A stretch of DNA of 64,000 bases, taken from the NCBI GenBank assembly GCA_051453625.1, contig JBOZIK010000001.1, positions 206,753,757-206,817,756 on the forward strand, read 5' to 3'. The notes below the pieces were generated by a model. That model did not search any database. It was not told where the DNA came from and was given only the letters and a program-made list of their open reading frames with translations. Position 1 is the first letter of the stretch; each line of letters opens with the position of its first letter. Shown here piece by piece: positions 33,983 through 45,599 of this stretch. Source of the DNA: Welwitschia mirabilis. Lineage: Eukaryota; Gnetophyta; Gnetopsida; Welwitschiales. The position numbers and the translations under genes are program-made.

Positions 33983-35480
33983 CAATTTATTCTATTACTT
34001 CATAAAAATTATCTAAATCATATAAGTAGATCTTAAGGTAGGATTTAAAATTTCATTAACTAGTTTCATACATAAGATGATGTGTATCAACATGTGTAAA
34101 AAAGAGTATGTTTTAGCCATTAAATTTATATTTTAAAGGTTATGATTACAATAATTAATCATGTAAATTTCCAATTCTTTGAGACCTTTTACAAGTCATG
34201 AGTGAGGGTTCTCATGCCTATGAGAAGTAAGATTTTCTTAGCATGAACAAAAACTAAATATTTAAAACAAAAGAAGGGAGGACCATCTATTTTCCCATAG
34301 TATTCTAGTTCAGTTCTAGACTTATGATCATACATTAACTACAAGCAAACATGTTTATATTCTTAATTCATTATGAGTGGTTATATCACATAGTATAAAT
34401 ATTGTAATTATATACTCATAAACTAAATCTTCTTCATGTATAAGATATTATAATGTAAAATCCAATACTTCAAAATCATGCCCATATAATAATTATATTT
34501 ATTGTAAAGTTTAGGACTCTTACATGTCTTGATACCATCAACATCAACATTCATCTTGGAATGAATTTACTTATTTATGTAACTCAACCTAATGTCATTT
34601 ATTGGCCTCCTAAGAGAGAGTCTTACATAATAATACTTGTTCTTGACCTTTCTTGTTAACTACTTATGTACTACCTATTACATATCTTCTTTACACATAT
34701 TTTCACATAATTAATTTACCCTTTTAAGGAACTTCATTTAATCTTTGAAGAGGGAGGATATTTTAGACTTATTCTTAGTGCAAATTGATTTAGTCGAAAC
34801 TGTATGCACTGTAACTTATGGAAGAAAATATATCATTAACTTAAAGTTATTACTAGACTATTAGACTAATAATCTTTCACATGGCCTAGTTAGTATAAGG
34901 CCTCCTTTTCAATTTGAATTAAGTGGCAAACCACACCTATCTTACAATTTGCATTTATACAACATGCTAATGGGACTTCAAGGCATGATATTTCTACTAG
35001 CAAGACAATTCCCATTTTGATAATATTACTTCCTAAAATCTTTCTTAACTAAGCTTTGTATACAGATATAACTTTCCATCTTAAACAAATAACTACATAC
35101 AACTTAGTTTTTGTTTAATTTTTGAGACATAGGAGGGGATACGCTTGTGATAGAGACTCTAATTAATACAAGATCTTCTACTGATTTAAAAAGGTAACTT
35201 AGATCATGGGAATGGATTAAATTTAAGAGATACTCTTAGCCTAACCAAGCACAAATCTCATGTGATTATTACTTCCCACTTCCTTATGGACATAACCCAA
35301 ACCTTCAAACTATAGTTATTTATTGAGAAAGATAAAAGTGTATTAATTTCTATTGATATAGAAGAAGAAAATCTTGTTACCTATATAATGCTACTAATTA
35401 AATAAATACACATTGTTAATACTAAGATTGATATTCAATCTTAGACCAACCTATTAACCATTTTGTACAACTAACTCATA
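33983..35480 (-). repeat. Element F internal region, 5' part
   Basis: Lies between the E1 target duplication and the F primer site. On the minus strand gag would be expected here, but I see no knuckle, no Gag core and no open frame over 60 codons. Apparently noncoding. Confidence 0.5.
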
Positions 35481-35498
35481 ACCTAAGCTCTAATACCA
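35481..35498 (-). other. Primer-binding site of element F (tRNA-iMet type)
   Basis: The minus strand reads TGGTATTAGAGCTTAGGT, 3 bases after the LTR end. TGGTATCAGAGC is the complement of the 3' end of plant initiator tRNA-Met; one C-to-T change is seen. This separates F from the Athila-like copies, which use tRNA-Asp. Confidence 0.8.
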
Positions 35499-35501
35499 AA
35501 A

Positions 35502-38500
35502 TGTAATATCCTCTTTAAAACATCTAAAAAGAGTAGCTAGTGATATGTTAATTTTATAAGTATAGTTAAGAGAGTTAGGTGTAATGTTTACTATTTTAGT
35601 TTAGGTATATTAGGTTTATTTCCTGTAGTACTCTAGACTATACTATCCACTAGTAAATTGCTTATCTAGATAATATTTATATCTAAGTTATTTTAAGAAT
35701 CTATAGGAAAGTGCTTAGTTTAGATAGTTTTATTTAGCTAATATTTAATTAGCTCTTTATAACCATGAATAAAAAGTGTTATGGATGCATAAGGGCCTTA
35801 TAATTTAATCCCATTACTAGATAAAAGGTTTTATACTATAATTTTAGAATATTTAAAAATGAATACTACACAATAATTAAAAAGTCATCCTTAGGATTAA
35901 ACCTACAGACCTATGTCTTTCTTTTACTTATTTAGAAATCATCCCTACCATTACCTTTGATTATTATTTAATTATACTTATATAATAAAAATGGAACTTT
36001 GGGTTTATGTTATTTGCACATGTGCTAGCCTGTGAGGAGGGGGATAGAACACATAGACAATTAAAGCACAATGTGATTTGTAAGAGCTCTGACAATTTAA
36101 TTGTAGAAGAAAATCATCGAAAAGAGGAAAAAAGATATGAAAGCACTAGTATATTTGCAGAAACCATGCATAATAGAAAAGGAGGAGGCATGTGTAAGGG
36201 GAGAAATCACAATAAATGAAGAAGTAGCTGGAAAACATAGGCCATTAAAATGCACAACAAACTGAGTGAAGTTGTCAAGGCCTATTTTTGAGCTATAAGA
36301 AGAGAAGCATTTTCATATGGAAATGGAAGAAGGTGCAGGTGACACAAGAGAAATGTAAGGATGTAGTAGTGCAATTAGAGGGAATGCAAAGGTGGCATGG
36401 AACACACGTTAGTGAGGGTAGATGCATAATAGTATGGCTTGTGTAGGCATTTAGGATGCCTATAGAAGATGAAGATGGGGATAATGTAATTAGGCACATT
36501 TAGTAGGCATAGATAGCATGCAGTATAACAACAATGATGGGGTATAAGAAAAACTAAAAGAACATAAATTAAGCACTATGGAGAGAGTGAGAGAGCACAC
36601 TCAAAATGGGTTCTTTGGGGAGGAAAACATAAGAGAACCAAGCGGAGATGTAGTCCACATGCTCAAGCATAGCTTGTGTTAATTGTAAAGTAGGGGCATA
36701 GTATATGAGATGCAAAAGAGGAAATATGTTTGACATAGGAGCATCCTCACTAGCATTTGTAAAGCATCAAGATTTGTATTTCATGAAGTGGAAAAAAAAA
36801 GAAAAAAACATGAGAAAGGAAGAAGCATAACTAGTACATGCATAGAGGGGGAAACTCAATGAACTTTCATTGACAACTAGGTCAATGTAATTTTACCCAA
36901 GGTCTACCTCTAAGTCAAAAAATAAAAGAATTATTTAGAGATCCCTACCTAACTATAGGATTGGGATGCTCAGAGTGAGACTATAATATGGATGAACCCA
37001 TGTAAAGAAGGAAGCACATTGATTACTTTAGTAACTTAAATAAGTTATAGTTTTACATTAACATAACTTATTATTGTAAGTGGCATATTGATAAAATAAA
37101 TGTATTAGATTTTAACTACTAGGGAACTTAAATTCTTTACCCTCTACTCGATGTTTAATTAACTTAATCATTAAACTATAATTTTACTTTAGGTTACACA
37201 TACAATAAATATTTGATGACTTAATGCTATCTAAACTTTATTAGAGATAACTGTTAATCAATTAGTATTACTTAGAATGTTCATATGAAATATTCTATCG
37301 AATACATTGAATATCTAACCATAAATATGATGATTTTACTTGATATTATCAACTTACTAAATCAAAGATAACTAAAATATTAACTATGAATGTTTATTTA
37401 TGTTTAAATAACAATACACTGAAGCATGATAAATTGTCTACCACGTATCAAGTAGTTTGCTATAATTAACTAAAATAAAACAAATGCCTTATTTCCAAGA
37501 AAAGAATGATTAATGGGAAGGATTCATTATTATACATGAAAAATCCACAACAACTATAATCCTCAAGGGAAAGGAGAATTACTTTATTATATACAACCAT
37601 AACATAACAACTAGTAAATGACTATCTCATCTATCTAAACATATTAGCTAAACATGTAAAAGCAATAACTAAAGTATGATTTAATCACATAAGATCTGCA
37701 TAATAACTAAAATAAACATATAGATGATACCTAGTTTGTAACTACTAGCTCTTTCTTATGTCCTCGCTTACATTCGTTCCTACACATGCATAGATGGTGT
37801 GAGAACTATATTCCATTACAGTTCCAATATGGCCCAAAACAAGGAAAAGTTTAGAAGAAGGGATTCCAAACCAAGGTAAAGAGTTATATCAATGATACAC
37901 GACCAAGACCTTTCATTAGTTCATGTTAAATTTTTTGCAGTTATTCCATAATAATCTATAATAATCTAGTTACACCCATCTTGAGGGGATAATTTACTTC
38001 CTTTACTCTCTAGTGGTAATTCATAGTAATTTTAATTGTACATATTTAGAGGGGAAAATTTGTTACTTTTACTCTCTATTGTTAATTTACAGTATTTCAT
38101 AAGTCAATACTGGTTAATGGTTAGTTATAAGTCATATATAGTATTCCACAACAAGCTTAGGATTTACAATGTTTTCATAATGGTTTACATAAAACATAGA
38201 TTCTACAAACACATAGAAAACTATCACAAGATATTAATAGAAGACTATAAGATTTTTTAATAATACAAGACATATTGCATTCATTTAAAATTTACAAGAT
38301 ACAAATACAAAGGAAAGAAATTTAAGAACAAATCATACAACTGTTTACAAAGAAGGGTAAGGATCACACCTATTCTTAGTAAAAATCCAAAGTACTCCTA
38401 TTTGAAATCAAGATCCATATGATAAAGTTGCAAGGTATGACTCTAATAGCTAGGGGAAATTAAGTATTTATAATACAGAGCTAACAGTGAGGTTGATTAT

Positions 38501-39023
38501 AAGGTTTAAGTTTCTAAAAGTAGTTTAGATTCCTTTAACCCTTCCTTTCCAAGTTTAGCCACTGGGTGTAAATAATAATACAACAATATCTGACAAAAAA
38601 TTATAGCTTCATGAAATAAATAACATGAGCAAGTTCTTTAAATCACATTTTATCACTATTGCATGAATAAGATATAATTGAGAGAAATGTATATCACAAT
38701 GCAGTTAGTTTCCAAAATAATTCAATAAATCCAATGTTAAACTACTTCAATAGAAAATCATGAACAAGTGCTAATGAATTTCACAGTTAACTTAATCTTT
38801 CAAATAATTAATTAAAAGATATATTTATGAGTTAATATTTTAATAAATTATAAAGTAAATAATTATGTAAATACCTGATTTAACTATTACTTTTATTTTA
38901 TATATTATTATTTGTAAACAATCTGAAAGTAGACTCATTATTATTATTAAATATCTAATACTTAAATATTTATCTAAATTATCTAGTAAGGTTTTATAAA
39001 CTTAGGAAAATCTAGAGATGACA
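35502..39023 (-). repeat. 5' LTR of element F (about 3.5 kb)
   Basis: Plus-strand ends TGTAATATCC and GATGACA, giving a TG...CA LTR. The last 1.16 kb repeats 22824-23997. The part at about 36000-37030 is richer in G than its surroundings. The right end abuts minus-strand gag of element D at 39024, so F is inserted in D; TTCTT at 39024-39028 is the candidate target duplication, with its partner not found. Confidence 0.7.
36007..36219 (+). CDS. Small hypothetical open frame in the F LTR
   Basis: 70 codons, MLFAHVLACEEG at the start, then a basic, Lys/Glu/Asn-rich stretch. Not recognised, no domain, no membrane segment apart from the short hydrophobic start. It lies in the purine-rich island of the F LTR and is antisense to the element. 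Most likely a chance frame; listed because the island differs in composition from its surroundings. Confidence 0.12.
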   Translation: MLFAHVLACEEGDRTHRQLKHNVICKSSDNLIVEENHRKEEKRYESTSIFAETMHNRKGGGMCKGRNHNK

Positions 39024-39867
39024 TTCTTATAACTACTTTTAAATCTTTTTTCACATTATTTGGATTTGGAATAGTTTGGGTGGCATGTGATCCTTATGGC
39101 CTTTGATTTCCTAGCATGTTTTATTAAAGGAGGCTAATTAATTTTTTTAAATTTTTATTCTAATTTTCTAGAATTTCATTGGTTGTATCTTACATCTTTT
39201 TAAGTTCTTTGATTATTTACCTATAGTAGTCATTTTTTTTGTAGTTGGAAAAATTGGGATGAAATTTATGTCTTCTAAATTTGTTATTAAATGGGGGTTT
39301 AAAATATGTTGAAGGCCCATTATTTTATGGTGGGTATTATTTTTTTCCTCTAATGTTATTTGTCCTTTTATTGAAAGCATAAAATTCATTGAAAATGGCC
39401 TCTTTACAAGTTGGTAAAGCTAGGCATTCTTTGTTAAAGTGATGGTTTCTATCACATATTTCATAATTCCTAAGTTGATTTAGCAATTTTGCATTAGTTA
39501 ATTCTTTTATGTAACTTTCCTAGATACTAGTAAGATCATTAAGTAGGGAGTTATCCTTTGAATTCTATTCTTCATGTTGCACTTTTTTTGAATCTCTAAC
39601 CATTTCACCTATAATTCTAGTATCTTTACAAGTAGTTTTGGGTCAAGTTTAACTTCTTTCTACAAGGTCTTCTTATAAGTTCCAAGCATCATCTAAGATC
39701 AAATTTACTAAATTCTTGTCACATGAAAAATCTACCATTTATTTGATTTGACTATTCAACCCACTATTAAAGTGATTAATAAGTTTTTCTTTTGAAAACT
39801 CATTACTAGTTTGAATGATATGGCTATCAAAAAATTTTTATGTGTTAAATAATAATTTTATGAGGGT
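39024..39867 (-). pseudogene. gag remnant of element D, part 1
   Basis: The minus strand near 39475-39431 reads YEICDRNHHFNKEC, a CX2CX4HX4C zinc knuckle whose first Cys has become Tyr. This is the C-terminal half of Gag. It also aligns with the A gag copies through strings such as tctctttacaagttgg and gactattcaaccca. It is cut on the left by element F and on the right by E2, and continues at 49465. Confidence 0.7.
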
Positions 39868-40936
39868 TGATTCACTACCAAATTATGTGTATTTTATGGG
39901 GTATCATAAGTTGTTTTACAAGACATTTATATAAGTATGGATGCAATTTTAGAAATTATGAAAGATTGAAGAAAGATCTCAAAAATGTGTAATGCTTGGC
40001 ATGATTAGAGATATTTAAGGCATGTTCTGATACATATGGATTTGGAGGAAGATTACTAATGAAAAAGGCTAGCTTCTCTTGAGTTAAAAGGATAAAAAAG
40101 ACTATCGTTCCCTCTATCATTCTCACAACATGTAGGACAATGACACATTGGATGCTGATATGGACTAGAGCTGGCATTACTGAGTCATTGCTGAGTCATC
40201 TTTTACAAATGAATGTCATCCCTCTGATTGTCTCCATGACATGAAAGATGACAATTGTAACATTTGATCCATTGTCTCCTTGGTGGTTTCCATGAAAGTT
40301 CTGATGATACTATAACTACCAATTGATCTTTGTCCATTTCATCCATTTCTTTTTTGTAATTAAGTGCATTTTGCAATGCCTTTTATATGCTAGTTTTATT
40401 TCTCAACCCTATAAATAAAACCCTCCTTTGACTTTCCTCTCCATTTTCATTTGCATTTGATAATCTTATGACAAGAGATCGAAGGGCTAGAGATCTATCT
40501 TGTGAGTTGCAAAAAGATGTTCCCTTAATGGAGGGTTGTGTATTCTTCATTGAGGCTTGGCTATTTTGTAACCTAGATGTTGGTTTGACATTAATACAAA
40601 ACTCTATTTTCAATTAATCATCTTAATTATGTTTTTTCTTTATGGTTTATGTTGCTCTTTATCCATTAATATTTTCATTAGTAATATAACTCTTAAGGGT
40701 AACTTTTATTAAGTCTTGAAAAAAGTAGTTTTAGGATCATTTTGCATTTTATTTAGATTTAGTTACATTCTCATTTGCATCACATCTTTATTTTTTACAT
40801 TATTCTTCAATTTTAGTTATCATATTCTTCTAGAAAATCAATCTTTATTCTTTTCTCATAAGTATTTGATGGGTTATGATATTTGGGTTACTTCCATTCA
40901 TACTAGAGTGTGTACACAAGAATATGCATTGCAACA
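39868..40936 (+). repeat. 5' LTR of E2
   Basis: Starts TGATTCACTACC and ends GCATTGCAACA. Carries three TCATC-type modules at about 40102-40143, 40208-40252 and 40268-40312, a TGAGTCA/TGAGTCA pair at 40181-40187 and 40192-40198, and TATAAATA at 40410-40417. Confidence 0.92.
40181..40198 (+). promoter_or_regulatory. Paired TGAGTCA sites, 11 bp apart, in the E2 5' LTR
   Basis: TGAGTCAT occurs twice, start to start 11 bp, about one helical turn. TGAGTCA is the GCN4/AP-1-like core bound by plant bZIP factors of the Opaque2 type. The pair is kept, with single changes, in the E2 3' LTR (48703 and 48714), E1 LTRs (25987 and 25998; 32841 and 32852) and B LTRs. Its place upstream of the TATA box suggests an enhancer. 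Confidence 0.6.
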
Positions 40937-40939
40937 TCT

Positions 40940-40957
40940 TGGTGCTATTGCCAAGGA
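40940..40957 (+). other. Primer-binding site of E2 (tRNA-Asp type)
   Basis: TGGTGCTATTGCCAAGGA, 3 bases after the LTR. Against TGGCGCCGTTGCCGGGGA the differences are all transitions. Confidence 0.85.
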
Positions 40958-41463
40958 GTAAATTAGATTTCTATGTAGTTTCTTATTTATAGTGACATTA
41001 TATTTCTTATTTAGGATTTGTAAGATTTTAGTTTTCTAGTTTCTATTTTCATAGTATGTAATAGCAATTGTCATCCTCTCTATCATCTTAATGACATTAT
41101 AAACAATAGAAAATTTTCATTTATGTCTATGAGTTTTTTGTGAATTTTTTGTATAGTCTTAATTTTAGAAATAATATAATCATCGTCTCCACTATTATTG
41201 CCATGACATTGTGGATGATAGTCTATAATTTTGGTCCTCTATCTTTAGATTATAGTTTTTTATTAGTTAGTAATAAAAAGTTATTTATCATTTCCTATGT
41301 CATTCACATCACCAAAAGGATGATAGTTTCTATGTGTCTTTTCAGTTCTCTATTTTTGCTCTTTACTTTTGTCATTCACTCAGTTGTCCTTATGATAGTC
41401 AGAATAACTATTAGTTATTTATATTTCTTTTTATATTTTTTTCTATTTGCAGGATGCTGTGAG
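40958..41463 (+). promoter_or_regulatory. gag leader of E2 with four stem-loop modules
   Basis: Modules at 41069-41100, 41179-41223, 41286-41326 and 41371-41406, spaced about 85-110 bp. The 116-codon open frame at 41140-41490 crosses three modules and the gag start and is not a gene. Confidence 0.7.
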
Positions 41464-43080
41464 ATGGTCAATTTAGGAAATGAATATTAAATATAAAGAT
41501 TATTAATAGAGTAAAATATAAGAGAAAGACTGGTTGATTTTGAAATTGAATCAGAAAAACAATATCCAGTTGCATACAATATTACTTTTAAATTTATTTT
41601 TTTTAAATCCGATATTATTCAAGAAAATTTATTAGAAGAATAAGATAATTTTATAATTTCAAGCATTGCACAAAAGAAAAATAAGTTATAGGGTATTTAA
41701 CCCCTAGTCCTAATGCAAATCTTATTCTTAGGGAACTACTAGCTAATAGAAAATAAGAAATTTAAACTCCTTTTAATTTACCGTTAGGATATGATATTGA
41801 GTTAAGGAACCTAAATGCCTATCCAATGTCTAATGATAAGCACAATGATGATCCCCTATAATGCATCGTGAATATAGAATAATTAGTTCTTATCTTAGGG
41901 AATGGAAGAAAAGGACTAGTGATTGACATATATGGTTATTTTTCCAATGACATTAAAGGGAAGAGTGAAAAATTGGCTAAAAACTATACCTCATAAAAGT
42001 TTTAAGTTTTGGGATCAAGTCCAGGAGGCCTTCATTAAAAGGTTTATGAGGGAAGCAACCATTAGAGAAAGGGAGAAAAACTAACAAATTTTCAACAACA
42101 ACCGACTGAGCATTACACATCCACATACAAATGCTTCTTTATAGTAATTCACTCTAATATAGTAGATGCTTTCACATAAATAGAACTAGTTAACTACTTT
42201 TATAGTAAACTAAACAACCATATAAAAAAACTTATAGATTTTTCTTGTGATGAAAACCTTATAAACCTCACATTAGACAATGCCTGGAAAATATTAGAAG
42301 AACTTGTGGAGATTAGCCAAACTTGGCTAACATTGAAAAAATTACACTATATGATAACTTATCAAATATTTAAAAGAGGTTAAATAAGAAAATAAGGTAG
42401 AATACAACCCTGCAAATTTGATTATAGATTTTATAATGACTATAGAAAAATTTATTAAAATGATCTTAAATGCCAAATAAGAAACTGAAAAGAATGTTGT
42501 ATCAACATGTAATTTATGTGTACTTTAAATAAAAAATTTTTAAACTTTAGAAATTAAAATTAAACATAACCTAGGTTCAATACACAAACCTTTGACAACA
42601 AGTTCAAAAATTTTCAAAATATTTTTCAACCTTTCAAAAATTTATTTGAAAATTCAAACTTCCAACTAAGTTCATCAAACTTTCAACATCCTGACCATTC
42701 ATTCATAAAATTTATGGATGAATTTAGAAAATCAATAAAAAAGACACATACCAAACTTGATAACTTAGTAGATTCCCTTCAACAAACAATATTGATAAAT
42801 TAAAGATCATAGGGATCATTGGCAAAACAACCTTTTCCAAACCCCAATAAAATAAGAAGTGATTATAAGGTTGTAACATGAAGTGATCAAGAAACAAGCC
42901 CTTCTTCTTGTGAAGAATCAACCTGCCAAAGTGACACTAAAAGGATGAGAAATAAGAGGACATTGAAATATTAGAAGATTACAAATTCCCTCTTCCTGGT
43001 AAAAGTAAAAAGAAAAATTCTTCATGATAATTAAAAAAGCAACCAACTACCCATTAGATTAATAGGCTTAACTCTAATTT
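41464..43080 (+). pseudogene. gag remnant of E2
   Basis: ATG at 41464 (MVNLGNEY, then stop) right after the GCAGGATGCTGTGA string shared with E1. The capsid-like core at about 41945-42335 reads LKGRVKNWLKTIPHKSFKFW, then EAFIKRFMREATI. The first half of a zinc knuckle (CNLC) remains near 42510. Frameshifts and stops throughout. Confidence 0.78.
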
Positions 43081-43209
43081 AACTTTCAATGAACATCTCA
43101 AAGCCTTGATGAAAAATGTGAGCATAAACTTACCCTTTTAGAAACTTTTTCAAGAAAATCCAAGGTACTCAAAACTATAGAAAGGCTTAATAAAAAGGAA
43201 CAAAAATTA

Positions 43210-43730
43210 ATTATTCCTAGCAAAGTCTTTTTAGCATAATCCCTCACAAACTTAGTGTTATAAAAATCTCCAAACTTTAAAGACCCAAGAGCAATAATAG
43301 TGAGTGTTATATTAGAGGGAAACAAAAAGACCAGAAATCTTTAATTGATATTGGGATGAATGGTAATATTATGCCATTTCACATTTGTAAGAAACTTGGT
43401 TTAGAAAATAAAATAGAAACTACTCAAATTTTTTTAGAGTTAGTGGACACTTCGGTTAAGAAATACTTAGGAGTCATCAAAGACCTAATGATCCAAATTA
43501 AAGAGGCATGCTATCTAGTAGATGTGGTTATAATAGAAGTCAAACATAACAGAGGTTACCCATTACTTCTAAGATGAGCTTTCTATGCAACAACCCACTG
43601 TATTATCAATATAAGAATTGGAATGATGGAGTGTCATCCAAGAAATAAAAAGTTCTTTATTAAAGTCTTTGATACTGTTGAGAAAGACTTAGGTGATGAA
43701 TGGAACATATGAGATAAAATTAAATCAACT
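43210..43730 (+). pseudogene. Aspartic protease remnant of E2
   Basis: The 73-codon frame at 43356-43577 holds NIMPFHICKKLGLENKIE, the segment just after the active site, then VEIKHNRGYPLLLR-like sequence. The Asp-containing block lies upstream in another frame (LIDIGMN at about 43342). Collinear with the E1 protease; broken by frameshift. Confidence 0.75.
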
Positions 43731-44169
43731 TTAATCCTTTAACATCATCACCTTAAATAAATATGGCTAATATTACATGAACCCATACTTTACAATAATA
43801 TACTTAATATTAAGAACTTAGAAGTCTTTTATACATCCAACTTTAGACATACCATTTTAGATCATAATGAACAAATATAATCCTTAGATTGTAAGGAAGT
43901 TTAAATGTTAAATAAAAACTCATACTTTAAGAGAGATCATCCACTACATGAGCTAAAAACTGAAAATTTTAGTTTAAATCTCAAAACTTTTCCTAGTGAA
44001 TTGAAATATATTTTTCTTTGGGATGATCAAAATGAACCTCTTATTACTAATGAAAATATTTTCCCTGAACAAGATTCAACATTCATCTCCCTCTTGACTT
44101 CCAAAATTTGTGCTTTTGCTTGATCTTATTGATATTTATCTTTCATTCCTTCTTTTATCATTTAACATA

Positions 44170-44870
44170 AAATCTATCTTGAGGAAAATGAAAAAACTAT
44201 TAGGAAACCACAAAGAAGATTGAATCCAACACTTAAAAAAGTAGTTAAAGATGAAATCATTAAGCTAATGGATGATGGAATCATTTACACTATATCAGAT
44301 TGTAAATGGATTATTCCCTTCATTGTAGTACTAAAAAAGGATGGATAATGGATAGTCTGCATAGATTTTAGAAAACTAAATAAAGTCATAAGAAAAGATC
44401 ATTATTCTTTATCCTTCCTTGACCAAATACTTCATAGAATTTAGGGACATTATTTTTATTTCTTTTTAGATGGATATATAAGTTATAACCAAGTTTTCAT
44501 AGCTAGCGAATATCAAGCCAAAATTACTTTTACTTTACTATTTAAGATGTGTACTTTTAGAGGAATGCATTTTAGTTTATGTAACAGTCCTAAAACTTTT
44601 TAACATGCTATGATGGGTATCTTTTCAAACATGTTAGAGGATTGAACAAAAATATTTATGTATGAGTTTTTCTCTATTTGGAGAAACTTTTAATCAAACC
44701 TTAGAAAGGTTAAAGAGAGCCCTTGATAAATGCATAGGTTTTGGCCTTCACTTAAGTTGGGAAAATATTCTATTATTAGTTGAAAGTACAATTATTCTAT
44801 GCCATCACATTTTTAAAAGATTAATTAAGATGGACCCTAAGAAAGTTGGCATTATTTAACACTTAGCTTC
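44170..44870 (+). pseudogene. Reverse transcriptase remnant of E2
   Basis: Blocks in order: RKPQRRLNPTLKKVVKDEII (about 44195-44262), GIIYTISDCKW, IDFRKLNKVIRKDHY (about 44360-44405), FLDGYISYNQVF, FRGMHFSLCN, then FGETFNQTLERLKRAL (44674-44724). RRLNP and FLDGY are typical of Athila RT. The catalytic FMDDF box near 44655-44670 reads FMYEFF, so both Asp residues are lost together with the frame. Confidence 0.85.
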
Positions 44871-45049
44871 TCAAACTAATGTTAATAAACTCTAATCTTT
44901 TCTTAGATATTGTGGTTTTTATTTTCATTTCATTTAGGATTATGCTAAAATCTATTAACCCCTACACTCATTACTAGAAAAATAAGCCAAATTTGATTAG
45001 AATACATCTTACCAGTTTTCTTTCGATAAACTCAAACATAAACTCTCTT

Positions 45050-45350
45050 ATGACTCTCTCATAATAGGACTTGATTAGGAGAAATATTTTGAGTTAATAT
45101 GTGATACTAGTAATTTTGCTATAGGTGGGGTGCTTAGGAAGATATATAAAAATGAGTTTAAAGTTATATCTTACCATAGTAAAAAAGTTTCCAAAGCTCA
45201 ATCCAACTATTCAACTACTAAAAGATAAGTGTTATCCATAATCTTTTACCTCAATAATCGTATACATTATATTTTAGGCTTCTACAAAAATGTCTACACA
45301 GACCATGTAGTGATTAAATACTTGATATCTAAGATATTCTAGTGATAGTT
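45050..45350 (+). pseudogene. RNaseH remnant of E2
   Basis: Reads FELICDTSNFAIGGVL (about 45089-45136), KVISYHSKKVSKAQSNYSTT, then YILGFYKNVYTDHVVIKYL (about 45270-45320). The CDTSN and YTDH Asp residues are kept; the TEKE Glu is lost. Stops between blocks. Confidence 0.82.
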
Positions 45351-45599
45351 TAATTATATGAATCCACTTAATGTAAAATTCAGTCTCATCATCATAGATA
45401 AAGTAGAAAAACATAACAATGTGGCAGACCACCTATCATGCCTTACTTCTTCTTATGATGATCTTCCTATCGATATTTTTTTTTGGATGAACAATTATTT
45501 GATATATCTTCTAATCATCCCCTCTATGATATGAAAATATTATTAACTATCTTGTCACTTTGAAAACACCACAAAATTAGAGTTACAATTAAATAAAAT

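Larger units (their letters stand above)
22819..39023 (-). mobile_element. Element F: long-LTR, apparently noncoding retrotransposon, split by E1
   Basis: Direct repeats at 22824-23997 and about 37860-39023 are the same ends of two LTRs. The complete 5' LTR is 35502-39023 (about 3.5 kb, TG...CA). A tRNA-iMet type primer site follows it on the minus strand and a purine tract (GGAGAGAG at 24001-24008) precedes the 3' LTR. The interior, 23998-25693 plus 33983-35486, is about 3.2 kb and shows no gag or pol motif. These sizes resemble the LARD type of large non-autonomous plant retrotransposons. The 3' LTR is cut by element A. E1 is inserted in the interior. Confidence 0.7.

Noticed and set aside
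38036-38260. 74-codon frame in the F LTR
   Set aside because: Not kept in the other F LTR copy at 23030-23260; AT-rich chance frame.
35502-39023. Reading F as a plus-strand element
   Set aside because: The primer site is complementary on the minus strand and lies left of the LTR start, and the purine tract lies right of the 3' LTR in sense; only minus orientation fits.
41140-41490. 116-codon hydrophobic frame that looks like a membrane protein
   Set aside because: It spans the E2 leader modules and the gag start; the hydrophobicity comes from T-rich spacers.
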